NCBI RefSeq assembly: GCF_900106055.1
Contig: NZ_LT629792.1
Location: 992,001-1,056,000, forward strand
Origin: Schaalia radingae
GTDB taxonomy: Bacteria > Actinomycetota > Actinomycetes > Actinomycetales > Actinomycetaceae
Direction of reading: 5' to 3'
Length of the DNA stretch: 64,000 bases
Position numbers and translations under genes: made by a program. Every line of letters begins with the position of its first letter. Position 1 is the stretch's first letter. Shown here piece by piece: positions 26,747 through 36,410 of this stretch. The notes under the pieces were generated by a model. That model did no database searches. It saw only the letters and a list, made by a program, of their open reading frames with translations, and was not told the DNA's origin.

Positions 26747-27487
26747 TTGGATCTGTCAGCGGGAGCGTGGATCGTCCTAGCGATCGCGTCGATATTTGTA
26801 GGTCTGGGTAAGACTGCTCTGCCTGGAGTGGTCAGCGTGGCTGTTGCAATGTTTGCGGCAGTATTACCGGCAAGGGAATCGACGGCCGTCCTGCTGATTC
26901 TGTTGCTGGTAGGGGACATAATCGCGGTGTGGGTGTACTTCAAGACATGTGACTGGCGAACCCTTTTTCGGCTGATCCCATCTGTCATCATCGGTGTGGC
27001 TTGTGGTGCGGCATTCCTGTACTTCGCCTCCGACACGGTTGTGCGTCGCTCCATCGGAATTATTGTCCTGGCACTGACATTCCTCACGCTCGCGCTCATG
27101 CACGCCTATGGGGAGAAGATGAAGAAAGCGGTCGCACGAAGCGGCGTGCGCGGAATCTATGGCGCGTTAGGTGGTTTCACGACGATGTCCGCGAACTCGG
27201 GTGGGCCCGTCATGTCGATGTACTTTTTAGCCTCCGGTTTTGATGTTCAGAGGTTCCTGGGAACCCAGGCGTGGTTTTTCTTTCTCATTAACCTTGTCAA
27301 GCTGCCGTTTTCAGCAGGAATAGGCCTGGTAACGCGTGAGGTTGTGACAATAGCGCTGATTCTGGCTCCCGTCGTCATTGCGAGCTGTGCCGTTGGCAAG
27401 CTGGTCGCCAACAGGATCAATCAAAATGTCTTCAACGCCATTGTTATTGTCCTAACTATTGCTTCTGCGGCATATCTACTTGTGTAG
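26747..27487 (+). CDS. TSUP (TauE/SafE) family membrane transporter
   Basis: 246 residues from a TTG start, with AGGGAGGTG ten nt upstream. Repeated hydrophobic helices; the conserved N-terminal ASIFVGLGKTALPG and the second-repeat GALGGFTTMSANSGGPVMSMYFL are typical of TauE/SafE proteins, which move organosulfur or organic anions. Location within the inositol island and the shared motif upstream suggest export or import of a pathway acid, but the substrate cannot be read from sequence. Confidence 0.88.
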   Translation: MDLSAGAWIVLAIASIFVGLGKTALPGVVSVAVAMFAAVLPARESTAVLLILLLVGDIIAVWVYFKTCDWRTLFRLIPSVIIGVACGAAFLYFASDTVVRRSIGIIVLALTFLTLALMHAYGEKMKKAVARSGVRGIYGALGGFTTMSANSGGPVMSMYFLASGFDVQRFLGTQAWFFFLINLVKLPFSAGIGLVTREVVTIALILAPVVIASCAVGKLVANRINQNVFNAIVIVLTIASAAYLLV

Positions 27488-27517
27488 AGGATCTCGCAAA
27501 GACCTGTCATCTGTCGT

Positions 27518-27545
27518 CGATTCGGTGCCGAAAGACGCCGAATCG
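27518..27545 (+). terminator. Hairpin after the TSUP gene
   Basis: CGATTCGGTG and CGCCGAATCG form a 10-bp stem with one G-U pair and an 8-nt loop, followed by GGGTTT. Confidence 0.65.
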
Positions 27546-27642
27546 GGGTTTAATGTCAGAACAAGCCGTGATAGGATCGTGGGATAGAGGCACAACGGGA
27601 TAGTCAACGCCGGTTGTTCATGACAATAAGGAAGGTCTTATT

Positions 27643-28632
27643 ATGGTCAATATTGGTCTCATCGGTGCGGGACGCATCGCACACGTGCATGCCAACACCA
27701 TCGCTGCCAACCCCAACGCACAGCTTGTGGCAATTGCTGATCCGTATCAGCCGGCAGCGCAGGAACTGGGTGGGCGATTCGGCGCAACGGTTCTGTCCGA
27801 CGCGCAGGACCTGTTCGCCCTCGACAACCTAGACGCAGTCGTCATCTGCTCCCCGACACCGCAGCACCCACAGCACATCATTGCCGCCGCCAAAGCCGGC
27901 CTGCCCGCACTGTGCGAAAAGCCGATCGCCCTGGATTACGAGGCAGCTAAGCAGCTCGAGAAGGACCTCGAAGGCCTCAACCCGACCATCATGCTCGGAT
28001 TCAACCGCCGCTTCGACCCGTCCTTCGCCGCGATCAAAGCCCTCGTCGATCGGGGTGAGATCGGCCAGGTTGAGCAGGTGACCATCACCTCGCGTGACCC
28101 CGAAGCTCCCAGCCCGCAGTACGTGGCCACCTCAGGCGGCATCTTCAAGGACATGACGATCCACGACTTCGATATGGCGCGCTTCTTCCTCGGCGACATT
28201 GTCGAGGTATTCGCCTACGGCCAGAACTTCGACCCGGAGATCAAGAAAGCCAACGACTTCGACGCAACAATGATCCTGCTGCGCAACGCCAACGGCGTTG
28301 TCGCGACCATCATCAACTCGCGCCACTGCGCCCCCGGATATGACCAGCGCCTGGAAGTCTTCGGTGCCGACGGTGTGCTCAATGCCGACAATGTGCGCGC
28401 CACAACCGTTGAGCTGTCCACTTCGAACTTCTCCGCATCGAAAGAGCCTTACCTCAACTTCTTCCTGGAACGCTACGCCCAGGCATACAGCAATGAGCTC
28501 AACACCTTCCTCGACGCGATTGCACACGGCCAGACACCGACCCCGAACGTCACCGATGGGATCAAGGCGCTGCAAATCGCTGAAGCAGCACAGGAATCCG
28601 CTCTGACCGGCACATCCATTACATTGTCCTGA
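27643..28632 (+). CDS. iolG: Inositol 2-dehydrogenase
   Basis: 329 residues; GGAAGG precedes the ATG. Gfo/Idh/MocA fold: GLIGAGRIAHVHANTIA, CEKPIALD with the catalytic Lys, LGFNRRFDPSFAAIK, and GGIFKDMTIHDFDMARF with the Asp-x3-His pair. The best match in the window to classical IolG; oxidises myo-inositol to scyllo-inosose with NAD+. Co-transcribed with iolE, 38 nt downstream. Confidence 0.93.
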   Translation: MVNIGLIGAGRIAHVHANTIAANPNAQLVAIADPYQPAAQELGGRFGATVLSDAQDLFALDNLDAVVICSPTPQHPQHIIAAAKAGLPALCEKPIALDYEAAKQLEKDLEGLNPTIMLGFNRRFDPSFAAIKALVDRGEIGQVEQVTITSRDPEAPSPQYVATSGGIFKDMTIHDFDMARFFLGDIVEVFAYGQNFDPEIKKANDFDATMILLRNANGVVATIINSRHCAPGYDQRLEVFGADGVLNADNVRATTVELSTSNFSASKEPYLNFFLERYAQAYSNELNTFLDAIAHGQTPTPNVTDGIKALQIAEAAQESALTGTSITLS

Positions 28633-28670
28633 ATCGCCCGCATATCCACACGACATGAAAGGTTGACACG

Positions 28671-29534
28671 ATGAAAATTGCAGGAGCCCCGATCAGCTGG
28701 GGTGTATGTGAAGTTCCAGGCTGGGGATACCAGATGAGCCCGGAGCGCGTCCTAACGGAAATGAAGCAGATCGGTCTGACCGCCACAGAATTCGGCCCCC
28801 AGGGATGGCTGCCGCTCGAAGCAGAAGCCCGCGCCACCGAGGTCGCCAAATACGAACTCGACGTCGTCGGTGCATTCTTCCTGGCCATCATGCATGACCC
28901 TGAAACCGACCCGATTCCCGCCGTCCAGAAAGAACTCGATGCGTTCGAGGTCGCAGGCGGCAAATACTTGATCCTCGCAGCTGACTCCGGCGTTGAAGGC
29001 TATGACGAGCGTCCAGTCCTGGACGAAAAGGGCTGGGAAACACTGTTCACCAACCTTGACCGTATCTCAGCCGCATGCGCCGAGCGCAACGTGATCGCGT
29101 GCCTGCACCCGCACTGGGGCACCATGGTGCAAAACGTTGACGAAGTCGAGCGCGTCCTGGACAACTCGAAGGTCGGCCTGTGCCTGGATACCGGCCACCT
29201 CGCCTGCGGTGGCGCAGACGTAGTCGAACTGGTCAACAAGTACGCCGACCGCGTCGACATCGTCCACGCCAAGGACATCCACAAGGAAATGACCGACAAG
29301 CTTCTGCCCGGCGAACTCACATGGAGCGAAGGCGTCAAGGCCGGCATGTTCGCACCCATTGGCGAGGGCGACATCGATTTCGCCGAGATCGTCAACAAAC
29401 TCGACGAAGCCGGATTTGACGGATACTACGTCCTGGAGCAGGACATCATGATCGATGAGGAACCACCGGCAAACGGCGGTCCCGTCGTTGATGTCGAGAA
29501 GTCGCTGGAAGCACTCAAGACTCTCGACAAGTAA
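28671..29534 (+). CDS. iolE: Inosose dehydratase
   Basis: 287 residues; GAAAGG upstream. TIM barrel with the IolE-type start APISWGVCEVPGWG, then HPHWGTMVQ, CLDTGHLACGG, VHAKDIHKE and FDGYYVLEQD as metal ligands. Dehydrates scyllo-inosose to the trihydroxycyclohexane-dione used by IolD. Followed by a terminator. Confidence 0.92.
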   Translation: MKIAGAPISWGVCEVPGWGYQMSPERVLTEMKQIGLTATEFGPQGWLPLEAEARATEVAKYELDVVGAFFLAIMHDPETDPIPAVQKELDAFEVAGGKYLILAADSGVEGYDERPVLDEKGWETLFTNLDRISAACAERNVIACLHPHWGTMVQNVDEVERVLDNSKVGLCLDTGHLACGGADVVELVNKYADRVDIVHAKDIHKEMTDKLLPGELTWSEGVKAGMFAPIGEGDIDFAEIVNKLDEAGFDGYYVLEQDIMIDEEPPANGGPVVDVEKSLEALKTLDK

Positions 29535-29549
29535 GACGGGTCTATTGAC

Positions 29550-29579
29550 GAGGCGTCTCGCTGTCTGGCGAGGCGCCTC
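29550..29579 (+). terminator. Terminator after iolE
   Basis: GAGGCGTCTCGC and GCGAGGCGCCTC form a 12-bp stem with one mismatch and a 6-nt loop, 15 nt after the iolE stop and just before the converging LacI gene. Confidence 0.75.
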
Positions 29580-29587
29580 ATGAGCGT

Positions 29588-30631
29588 CTAAGGCGCGATG
29601 GTTGCGCCTGTCGTCTCCCTTTCGATCAGAGATGGCGACACGACCACATGGTGTGGCTCCCCGTCCGGATCCTCCATCCGCTCCAGCAAAATCGACGCCG
29701 CGCGCGTCCCCATTTCCTCCACGGGCTGCGAAATCAAAGTCACCTGAGGTGACACCATTGTCGTCCAGTCAGCATCATCGGTGCCGATCAGTGACACATC
29801 CTCGGGCATGCGCCGCCCACTTTCCTGCACCGCCCGATACACACCCATCGACAGCACGGCGTTCGCCGCGTAGATAGCGGTCGGCGGGTGGGCTCGAGCC
29901 AAAGCGGACGCGGTCGCCTGGCGGGCTCCTCCGGCGTGAATATTCGTCTCCACCAGCTGCAAACCATGACGATCGCGATGCGCCTCCGTCCATGCGGCCT
30001 GGAAACCCAGATAGCGGTCAAACGTGGTGGAAGCTGCAGACGGACCAAACAAACACAGAACACGCTGGTGGCCGCGTTCAATCAGATGATTCGCAGCCAA
30101 CCGGCCGACAAGAACGTTATTCAAGAGCACCGAGTCACCCTCGTACGATCCGACACGCCGGTCAACGACGACGGTGGCAATGCGGGCCCGGGTCAGCAGC
30201 TCAACGTTCTCATCAGCTTCCGACGCCGCGGTCAGGATCACTCCGCACATGCGCTGTGAAATGGCATTGGCAATAAAGCGGCGCTCGCGGTCCAGATCTT
30301 CACCCGTATTACACAACACGATCGACAGGCCGTTGGCGGTGGCGATCTGCTCAATGGAGGCGACCAGTCGCGAAAAGTACGGGTTCTGAATATCCGACAC
30401 GATGACAGCCCACACATCCGAGCGCTGGCGGCGCAGGGCGCGACCTGTTGAATCGGGGACATAATGCGTGCGCCTGACAGCTTCCATCACCCGTTCAGCG
30501 AGGTCAGGCTTAACGGTGCCTGCATTGCTCAACACGCGTGAGACGGTCGCCGTTGACACCCCTGCGGCGCGAGCGACATCGATCATGCGCACGCGTTGGG
30601 GAGCATCGATGGATTGATGTTTTCTTTTCAT
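29588..30631 (-). CDS. LacI-family transcriptional regulator 3
   Basis: 347 residues from the ATG at 30631 with GGAAAAG upstream (an in-frame ATG at 30655 adds 8). HTH MIDVARAAGVSTATVSRVLS, followed by a sugar-binding domain (VIVSDIQNPYFSRLV, SLIGTDDADWTTMVSP). Divergent from the GH116 gene with a 130-nt gap holding a CRE-like operator; likely its repressor. Confidence 0.92.
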   Translation of the reverse strand: MKRKHQSIDAPQRVRMIDVARAAGVSTATVSRVLSNAGTVKPDLAERVMEAVRRTHYVPDSTGRALRRQRSDVWAVIVSDIQNPYFSRLVASIEQIATANGLSIVLCNTGEDLDRERRFIANAISQRMCGVILTAASEADENVELLTRARIATVVVDRRVGSYEGDSVLLNNVLVGRLAANHLIERGHQRVLCLFGPSAASTTFDRYLGFQAAWTEAHRDRHGLQLVETNIHAGGARQATASALARAHPPTAIYAANAVLSMGVYRAVQESGRRMPEDVSLIGTDDADWTTMVSPQVTLISQPVEEMGTRAASILLERMEDPDGEPHHVVVSPSLIERETTGATIAP

Positions 30632-30734
30632 AGTGTCTTTTCCGCAAAATGCCAACCAGTGTTGCTGTCAAGTGTAATGACTGCGCCACTGCAGACCCGT
30701 CTTGACGTGGACTGTCAGCAATATTAGCCTAAAA

Positions 30735-30748
30735 TGTAATCGATTGCA
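30735..30748. promoter_or_regulatory. LacI/GalR operator TGTAATCGATTGCA
   Basis: Imperfect palindrome around ATCGAT, of the classic LacI/CcpA-like type, 13 nt upstream of the GH116 start codon, so a bound repressor would block transcription or initiation. Confidence 0.7.
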
Positions 30749-30761
30749 TGAAAGGCCGACG

Positions 30762-33332
30762 ATGACCACCCCACATCCATTCACTGCTCTGCCCCTCGGC
30801 GGGATCGGAACGGGAAACCTGGCGCTCGCTGCGGACGGATCACTCAAACAATGGCAGCTGCACAACATCGGAAATCACACGGGAACGCTACCCGGATCAT
30901 TCTTTGCCCTACGCATCAGTCAGTGGGAGCCGCCTTTCAACGAACAGTGTGTCCTGATCGCCCAACCAGGTGAGCCGCACGAACCAACAGTCCTGGTCAA
31001 CGATGATGACGTACCGACTTGGCAGCGCGACCTGCTCGAGGAATTCTCACCGATGGCCAGTGCCTCCTTCGAAGGACACTATCCATTTGGCACCGTGACA
31101 TTCGATGACGACACACTGCCGGTGAAAGTCACGCTCGACGCATTCACCCCGCTCATCCCGCTGAACGAAGATGACTCCGCACTACCTGCCGCCCTTTTCA
31201 CCTTCACCTTCACGAACACTGACCCCAAGACCGGGCTCAACGGCTGGCTCGGCGCAGGTCTGCAGAACGCCATCGGTCATGACGGCATGACCAACCCGGT
31301 AGGCGTCCACTCACCGCGATACGGCGGCAACGTCAACACCGTCCACCGCGCAGACGGTTGGACCGAACTCACCATGACCAACCCCTCCTTAAACGAATCC
31401 GCCCCGCGCGATCCCGGCGCAGGCACCATGAGCCTGAGCGTGTCAGGCACGCGCGTCAGCTCCCTTCCTCAGTGGACTGATCCGGCGCAGTTCATGGACT
31501 TCATGGCGACACGCCAGCCGGTGGGCCCCGACGAATGGAACGGTGTTCCAGATGACCTGCCTGACCCGCAGCCCAACGGCATCACAGCGCGTCCCATGCC
31601 CAGCCCTTCAGGATCAACATGGAACGGGGGAGTGGTCTCGCAGTTCTTCCTTGAACCGGGTGAAACCACCACAGTGCGCGTCGCGATCACATGGCACTTC
31701 CCGAACAGATACGTCAACTTCGTTCAATTTGGAGGCGTACAACCCACCTACGCTCCGGCCACACACTGGCTGGGAAACCGCTACACCACACGCTGGTCGG
31801 ATGCCTCACAGGTCACCGCGTACGTACACGAAAACTGGGACACCCTCGAACACCACTCACGCGCATGGGTGGATGCCATGACGAACTCTGACCTGGCCGA
31901 CGAACCGGGCGGCGAAGTCGCAGATCGGATGCTCACACAGGCCGCAATTGTGCGCTCCCCGAGCTACTTCCAAAGTGCTGATGACCGCACATTCGCCTTC
32001 GAGGGAGTCCTGGGCGCATCCACGCCGATGTGGGCTGGATTCGTCGGCGGGTCATGTCCGCTCAATTGCACGCACGTGCACGCCTACGCGCAAGCCACAG
32101 CCAAGCTCTTCCCACGCATGGAACGCTCCATGCGCGAAACAGAGTTCACCATCACGCAGGCACCCGAAGGATTCATCCCGCACCGCGTCCTGCTGCCACT
32201 GGAGACGCCACAGATCTGGGATCGGGAAATCGGAGGACCGGGCGATCCGGCGCTTGACGGAATGCTGTCAATCGTTCTGCGCACCTACCGCGAAGCCCGC
32301 TACCAGGCGGGCAGCGCATGGCTGGAGCAGTACTGGCCGAACCTGGTGCGGCTGATGGACTACATCGAAAACACATGGGACCCCGACTCAACCGGACTGC
32401 TCCACGGCATTCAGCCCTCCACGCACGACATTGACCTGTGTGGCATTAACTCCTACATGGGAACGTACTGGCTGGCAGCACTGCGCGCGATGGAAGAGAT
32501 TTCCAAACTTCTGGGCGACGATGAGCGCGCCAGCCACTACCGCGAACGCTTCGAGGCATCCTCACGTGCCTACGATGAGGCGCTGTTCACCGGCGAGTAC
32601 TACCGCCAGGTCCTCGAAGAAGGGGATCGCGACGACTTCCAGTGGAAGGACGGGTGCCTGTCTGACCAGCTCATCGGCCAATGGTGGGCGCACCAGCTTG
32701 ACCTGGGATACCTGCTGCCACGCGACCACGTGGTGACGGCGCTGAAGAATGTTGTACGCCTGAACCTACGCACCGGTTTTGACGACTTCGAGCACCCCTA
32801 CCGCTCATTCGCTACCGGCAAGGAAACGGGTCTGCTGATGTGCTCATGGCCGACCGGTGGGCGACCCGATGTGCCCACACGATACTGCGACGAAGTGTGG
32901 ACGGGCATCGAATATCAGGTGGCGGCACACTGCCTGCACGAAGGGCTCACCGACGAAGGCTATGCGGTCCTGCACGGACTGTGGGCGCGTTACGACGGCA
33001 CGACACGCAATCCGTACAACGAAATCGAATGCGGTGACCACTACACGCGCGCGCTGTCCGGTTGGAGCGTCTTCGATGAGCTCACAGGGATCACGTGGAA
33101 CCAGTTCACCGGCGAACTGAGGATTGCCCGCGAGCCGCGCCGCAGCCTCGTCGTGATGACGGGCACCGGTTGGGGCACGCTGACGCGCGACGAGGGAGGC
33201 CTCACACTGACCTGCCTGTACGGCACCATCGATGCCACGACCGTGACCGTGGCAGATACCCTCGTGGCGCCGGAAGGAGTGAACATCTCAGCTGGAGAGA
33301 GCGCTAAACTGTCTGCAGCACAGGAAAGTTGA
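30762..33332 (+). CDS. GH116 family glycosidase (beta-glucosidase/glucosylceramidase GBA2 type)
   Basis: 856 residues from the ATG at 30762 (GAAAGG upstream); a longer frame from 30702 would run through the operator. N-terminal beta-sandwich begins PLGGIGTGNLALAADGSLKQWQ; C-terminal (alpha/alpha)6 catalytic domain includes GSCPLNCTHVHAYAQA, LHGIQPSTHD and RYCDEVWTGIEYQVA, whose Asp aligns with the acid/base of GH116. No signal peptide, so it acts in the cytoplasm, presumably on imported beta-glucosides. Followed 14 nt later by brnQ. Confidence 0.88.
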   Translation: MTTPHPFTALPLGGIGTGNLALAADGSLKQWQLHNIGNHTGTLPGSFFALRISQWEPPFNEQCVLIAQPGEPHEPTVLVNDDDVPTWQRDLLEEFSPMASASFEGHYPFGTVTFDDDTLPVKVTLDAFTPLIPLNEDDSALPAALFTFTFTNTDPKTGLNGWLGAGLQNAIGHDGMTNPVGVHSPRYGGNVNTVHRADGWTELTMTNPSLNESAPRDPGAGTMSLSVSGTRVSSLPQWTDPAQFMDFMATRQPVGPDEWNGVPDDLPDPQPNGITARPMPSPSGSTWNGGVVSQFFLEPGETTTVRVAITWHFPNRYVNFVQFGGVQPTYAPATHWLGNRYTTRWSDASQVTAYVHENWDTLEHHSRAWVDAMTNSDLADEPGGEVADRMLTQAAIVRSPSYFQSADDRTFAFEGVLGASTPMWAGFVGGSCPLNCTHVHAYAQATAKLFPRMERSMRETEFTITQAPEGFIPHRVLLPLETPQIWDREIGGPGDPALDGMLSIVLRTYREARYQAGSAWLEQYWPNLVRLMDYIENTWDPDSTGLLHGIQPSTHDIDLCGINSYMGTYWLAALRAMEEISKLLGDDERASHYRERFEASSRAYDEALFTGEYYRQVLEEGDRDDFQWKDGCLSDQLIGQWWAHQLDLGYLLPRDHVVTALKNVVRLNLRTGFDDFEHPYRSFATGKETGLLMCSWPTGGRPDVPTRYCDEVWTGIEYQVAAHCLHEGLTDEGYAVLHGLWARYDGTTRNPYNEIECGDHYTRALSGWSVFDELTGITWNQFTGELRIAREPRRSLVVMTGTGWGTLTRDEGGLTLTCLYGTIDATTVTVADTLVAPEGVNISAGESAKLSAAQES

Positions 33333-33346
33333 TCGAAAGGCGCCCA

Positions 33347-34732
33347 GTGACATCTGCGAAGCGTGCAGGAATCCCGACCACCATCATTGTCGTGGGGTTG
33401 ATGCTGTTCTCCATGTTCTTCGGAGCGGGAAACCTGGTCTTCCCTCCACAACTGGGACAGCAGGCTGGAACGAACTACTGGCCGGCGATCCTTGGTTTCC
33501 TGTCAACCGGTGTGGTTCTGCCGATGCTGGCGATTATTGCGGTGGCAGTGTCTGGCGCCGGGCTGGGAGATATTGCCAAGCGAACCGGCAAGGTTTTCGC
33601 GATGATCTTCCCGGCACTGATCTACCTGTCGATCGGCGCGTTCTACGCGATCCCGCGTACTGCGAACGTTGCGTACGAAATGGGGTTTGTCGGGCCAACC
33701 GGAATATCGGGCACAGTGGCGCTGCTCCTGTTCGTCGTGGCGTTCTTTGCTCTGAGCCTATGGCTGTCACTGCGCCGCGCCGGCATCGTCGACGCGCTGG
33801 GCAAGTATCTGACTCCCGCCCTTCTGACATTGATCGTCATCCTGGTGATCGTGGGATCCGCGCGCCTGAGCGCTGCTCCCAGTGCGCCGAGCGAGGAATA
33901 CGCGTCCTCGCCTTTCACGTCCGGCATCCTGGAGGGCTACCTGACGATGGATTCGCTGGCTGCACTGGTCTTCGGGATTGTTGTCCTGCTGTCGCTGTAC
34001 TCGCGTGGAGTACCCGCGGGGCGCCCCTCCGTCATCGCCTGCATCATGTCAGGTGTGGTCGGGGCAGTACTGCTGGGACTTGTCTACCTGGGGCTGGGGC
34101 ATCTGGGTCGCTCCGTTGGCCAGCAATTCAACAACGGTGCAGAACTGCTTGCCTACGCTTCGCACGTCGCCCTCGGATCAGCAGGATCGTGGGTGTTTTC
34201 CGGAATCGTCCTTCTGGCATGTCTGACGACGGCGGTTGGCCTGATCACCTCGACCGCCTCCTATTTCGCGACCCTGATCCCTGCTGTTGATTACCGAGGG
34301 TGGAGCATCATCTTCACCATCATCGGCGCACTGATGGCGAACCTGGGCCTGACCGTCATCCTCGACATTGCGGCTCCTCTCAACGCGCTCCTCTACCCCG
34401 TAGCCGTTACGCTGATTTTCCTCACGCTGATCCAGGCCGCACTGCGTTTCCGCCTGGTGTGGGCCTATCGACTGCCGGTTGCGCTCGCGGCGGTTTTCGC
34501 ACTCAACGACCTTCTGCGTTCCTTCGACATTGAAATTGGTCGGGCGATCCCCGCCATCATGAAGCTGCCGCTGTATGGTCAGGGACTGTCATGGATCCTG
34601 CCAGTTGCCATCCTGGCTGCTATCTGCATCGTGATCGACAAAATCCGAGGACTGCCAATTCAGAGCCCCTCGGAGATTGCCCGCCGGTCAACACTGCTGC
34701 ATGACCTGCCCGAAACGGAAACTACCGCTTAA
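33347..34732 (+). CDS. brnQ: Branched-chain amino acid transporter (LIVCS family)
   Basis: 461 residues from the GTG at 33347, six nt after GAAAGG. About twelve membrane segments; the N-terminal MLFSMFFGAGNLVFPPQLG is characteristic of BrnQ, which imports Leu/Ile/Val with Na+ or H+. Located directly behind the GH116 gene, an unexpected partner. Its end overlaps the converging HAD gene by 11 nt. Confidence 0.92.
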   Translation: MTSAKRAGIPTTIIVVGLMLFSMFFGAGNLVFPPQLGQQAGTNYWPAILGFLSTGVVLPMLAIIAVAVSGAGLGDIAKRTGKVFAMIFPALIYLSIGAFYAIPRTANVAYEMGFVGPTGISGTVALLLFVVAFFALSLWLSLRRAGIVDALGKYLTPALLTLIVILVIVGSARLSAAPSAPSEEYASSPFTSGILEGYLTMDSLAALVFGIVVLLSLYSRGVPAGRPSVIACIMSGVVGAVLLGLVYLGLGHLGRSVGQQFNNGAELLAYASHVALGSAGSWVFSGIVLLACLTTAVGLITSTASYFATLIPAVDYRGWSIIFTIIGALMANLGLTVILDIAAPLNALLYPVAVTLIFLTLIQAALRFRLVWAYRLPVALAAVFALNDLLRSFDIEIGRAIPAIMKLPLYGQGLSWILPVAILAAICIVIDKIRGLPIQSPSEIARRSTLLHDLPETETTA

Positions 34733-35525
34733 TCAATCCGGCGTACTCAAAAGCGCGCGCCAGACCATCCTCGTCAACGGGGGAGGTCACCCACGAGGCG
34801 ATCGCCTTGACGTCTTCGCTTCCATTGCCCATCGCGATACTCGTGCCCACACCCGCCAGAAGCTCACGGTCATTGGGGGAGTCACCGATTCCTACAACGT
34901 CACTGATGCTGATTCCAAGGTGACCACACAGCACATGGGCGCCCGTCAGTTTGTGACACTGTGCTTTGAGGATTTCACCGACGCGCGCATCGGCCGTACC
35001 CACCGATCCACCGATGATGTCGAAACGCTCATCCAGCTGGCTGCTCATCGCCTCAAATATTCCGGCGCGAGGTGCCAGGAACGCACATTTCGAGGCCGAA
35101 TCGGGTATCCCGGAGCGCAGGTACGGTTCGATCTGGCGCATATACGGCACCCAGTCGGGATCTTTGCCGGGGAAAACTGACAAATAGTCGGCAGACGGAT
35201 GCATGGCCTCGGAACTTTGCCACACCCACAAACACTCATTGCGGCTCAGCACCTCGTTGACTGATTCAATGTCCGCACGGTCGATGCGTTCATCGCGGAT
35301 CACCTGACCATCGACCTCAACGTAGGCACCTGATCCGCCGATTACTGCGGAAAAGCCCAGATCCCACAGCCACGGGTAGATTTCTGGAGTGGATCGGCCG
35401 GTGCACATGGCCAGAATATGTCCGGCCTCGCGTGCCTCGCGGCAGGCAGCTTGAGCAGATGGTGGCACGTCCTGCGTCCGTGTGAGCAGCGTGCCGTCAA
35501 GATCAATCAGAACGAGTCGAGCCAC
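34722..35525 (-). CDS. HAD-IIB (Cof-type) sugar phosphatase-like hydrolase
   Basis: 267 residues. Motif I LIDLDGTLLT at the N-terminus with the nucleophile Asp, TGRS motif II, GISISDVVGIGDSPNDRELLAGVG as motif IV, and the C2B-type cap. Likely dephosphorylates a small sugar phosphate; substrate unknown. Confidence 0.9.
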   Translation of the reverse strand: MARLVLIDLDGTLLTRTQDVPPSAQAACREAREAGHILAMCTGRSTPEIYPWLWDLGFSAVIGGSGAYVEVDGQVIRDERIDRADIESVNEVLSRNECLWVWQSSEAMHPSADYLSVFPGKDPDWVPYMRQIEPYLRSGIPDSASKCAFLAPRAGIFEAMSSQLDERFDIIGGSVGTADARVGEILKAQCHKLTGAHVLCGHLGISISDVVGIGDSPNDRELLAGVGTSIAMGNGSEDVKAIASWVTSPVDEDGLARAFEYAGLIKR

Positions 35526-35594
35526 GGTACCTCCTTCGTATTAGGCAGTGTGTCATACCTGTGGAAGAATGGTCAGCTGAAATAAGGAGAAGCG

Positions 35595-36410
35595 ATGGCG
35601 TATATCGGAACCGATGATTCCTCGGGCGACCCGGTCTTTCAGGAAGACTCGGACGTTGAAGTACGCACCTACCAGCGCGGTCGTATCCGCATGGTCTACG
35701 CCGTGCGTGATAACCGCGTCGAGGAACATGCGCCGGATCCTTCCCGCCCTGTCTTCGTCATGATTCACGGCGTGGGGATGGGCAGGCGAGCACTGGCTGG
35801 ACTGGCCAGGGAACTGGCACCTCACGGCGCTGCCTATACGGTTGACTTGCCAGGCTTTGGTGATTCACCCACTCCGAAGCGCCCCCCGTCGATGGCTCAG
35901 TACGGCAAACTCGTTGCCGCTTTCATACGGGACAACAAGCTGCGTCACGTGATCGTGATTGGTCACTCGATGGGCACCCAGGTCGCAGTGGAAGTGGCGC
36001 AGCAACGGCCCGACCTGATCGATCAGCTGGTTCTGATTGCTCCGACCATCAACCCCGCCAGGCGGACCCTCCACCAACAGGCATGGGATCTGATTACTGA
36101 CTTTGCCGACGATGGGCTGCACGTGATGGCAGTGGGTGTTGCGAATTATCTGCGTGCCGGCCCAGTCTGGTTCTTCCGAACGATTCGCGCCATGATGGAT
36201 CACCGCGTTGAACGCATCTACCCGCAGGTGCCCACACCCACACTGGTCATGCGCGGAGAAGACGACCTGGTGTGTCCGCACGACTGGACGAAGCGCGTGG
36301 CACAACTGCTGCCACACGGCACGTACGCGTCGATCGAGGATCACGGCCACGAAGCTGTGCTGCGAGATGCCGTTCCTGCCACTCAGATCATTCTCGATCA
36401 CGTACTATGA
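35595..36410 (+). CDS. Alpha/beta-fold hydrolase
   Basis: 271 residues; AAGGAGAAGC upstream of the ATG. VMIHGVGMGRRALAGLA oxyanion region, nucleophile elbow GHSMGTQ, acid in RGEDDLVCP, and His in EDHGHEAVL. Esterase or lipase-like, no signal peptide. Its stop overlaps the start of the GT2 gene by 4 nt. Confidence 0.9.
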   Translation: MAYIGTDDSSGDPVFQEDSDVEVRTYQRGRIRMVYAVRDNRVEEHAPDPSRPVFVMIHGVGMGRRALAGLARELAPHGAAYTVDLPGFGDSPTPKRPPSMAQYGKLVAAFIRDNKLRHVIVIGHSMGTQVAVEVAQQRPDLIDQLVLIAPTINPARRTLHQQAWDLITDFADDGLHVMAVGVANYLRAGPVWFFRTIRAMMDHRVERIYPQVPTPTLVMRGEDDLVCPHDWTKRVAQLLPHGTYASIEDHGHEAVLRDAVPATQIILDHVL

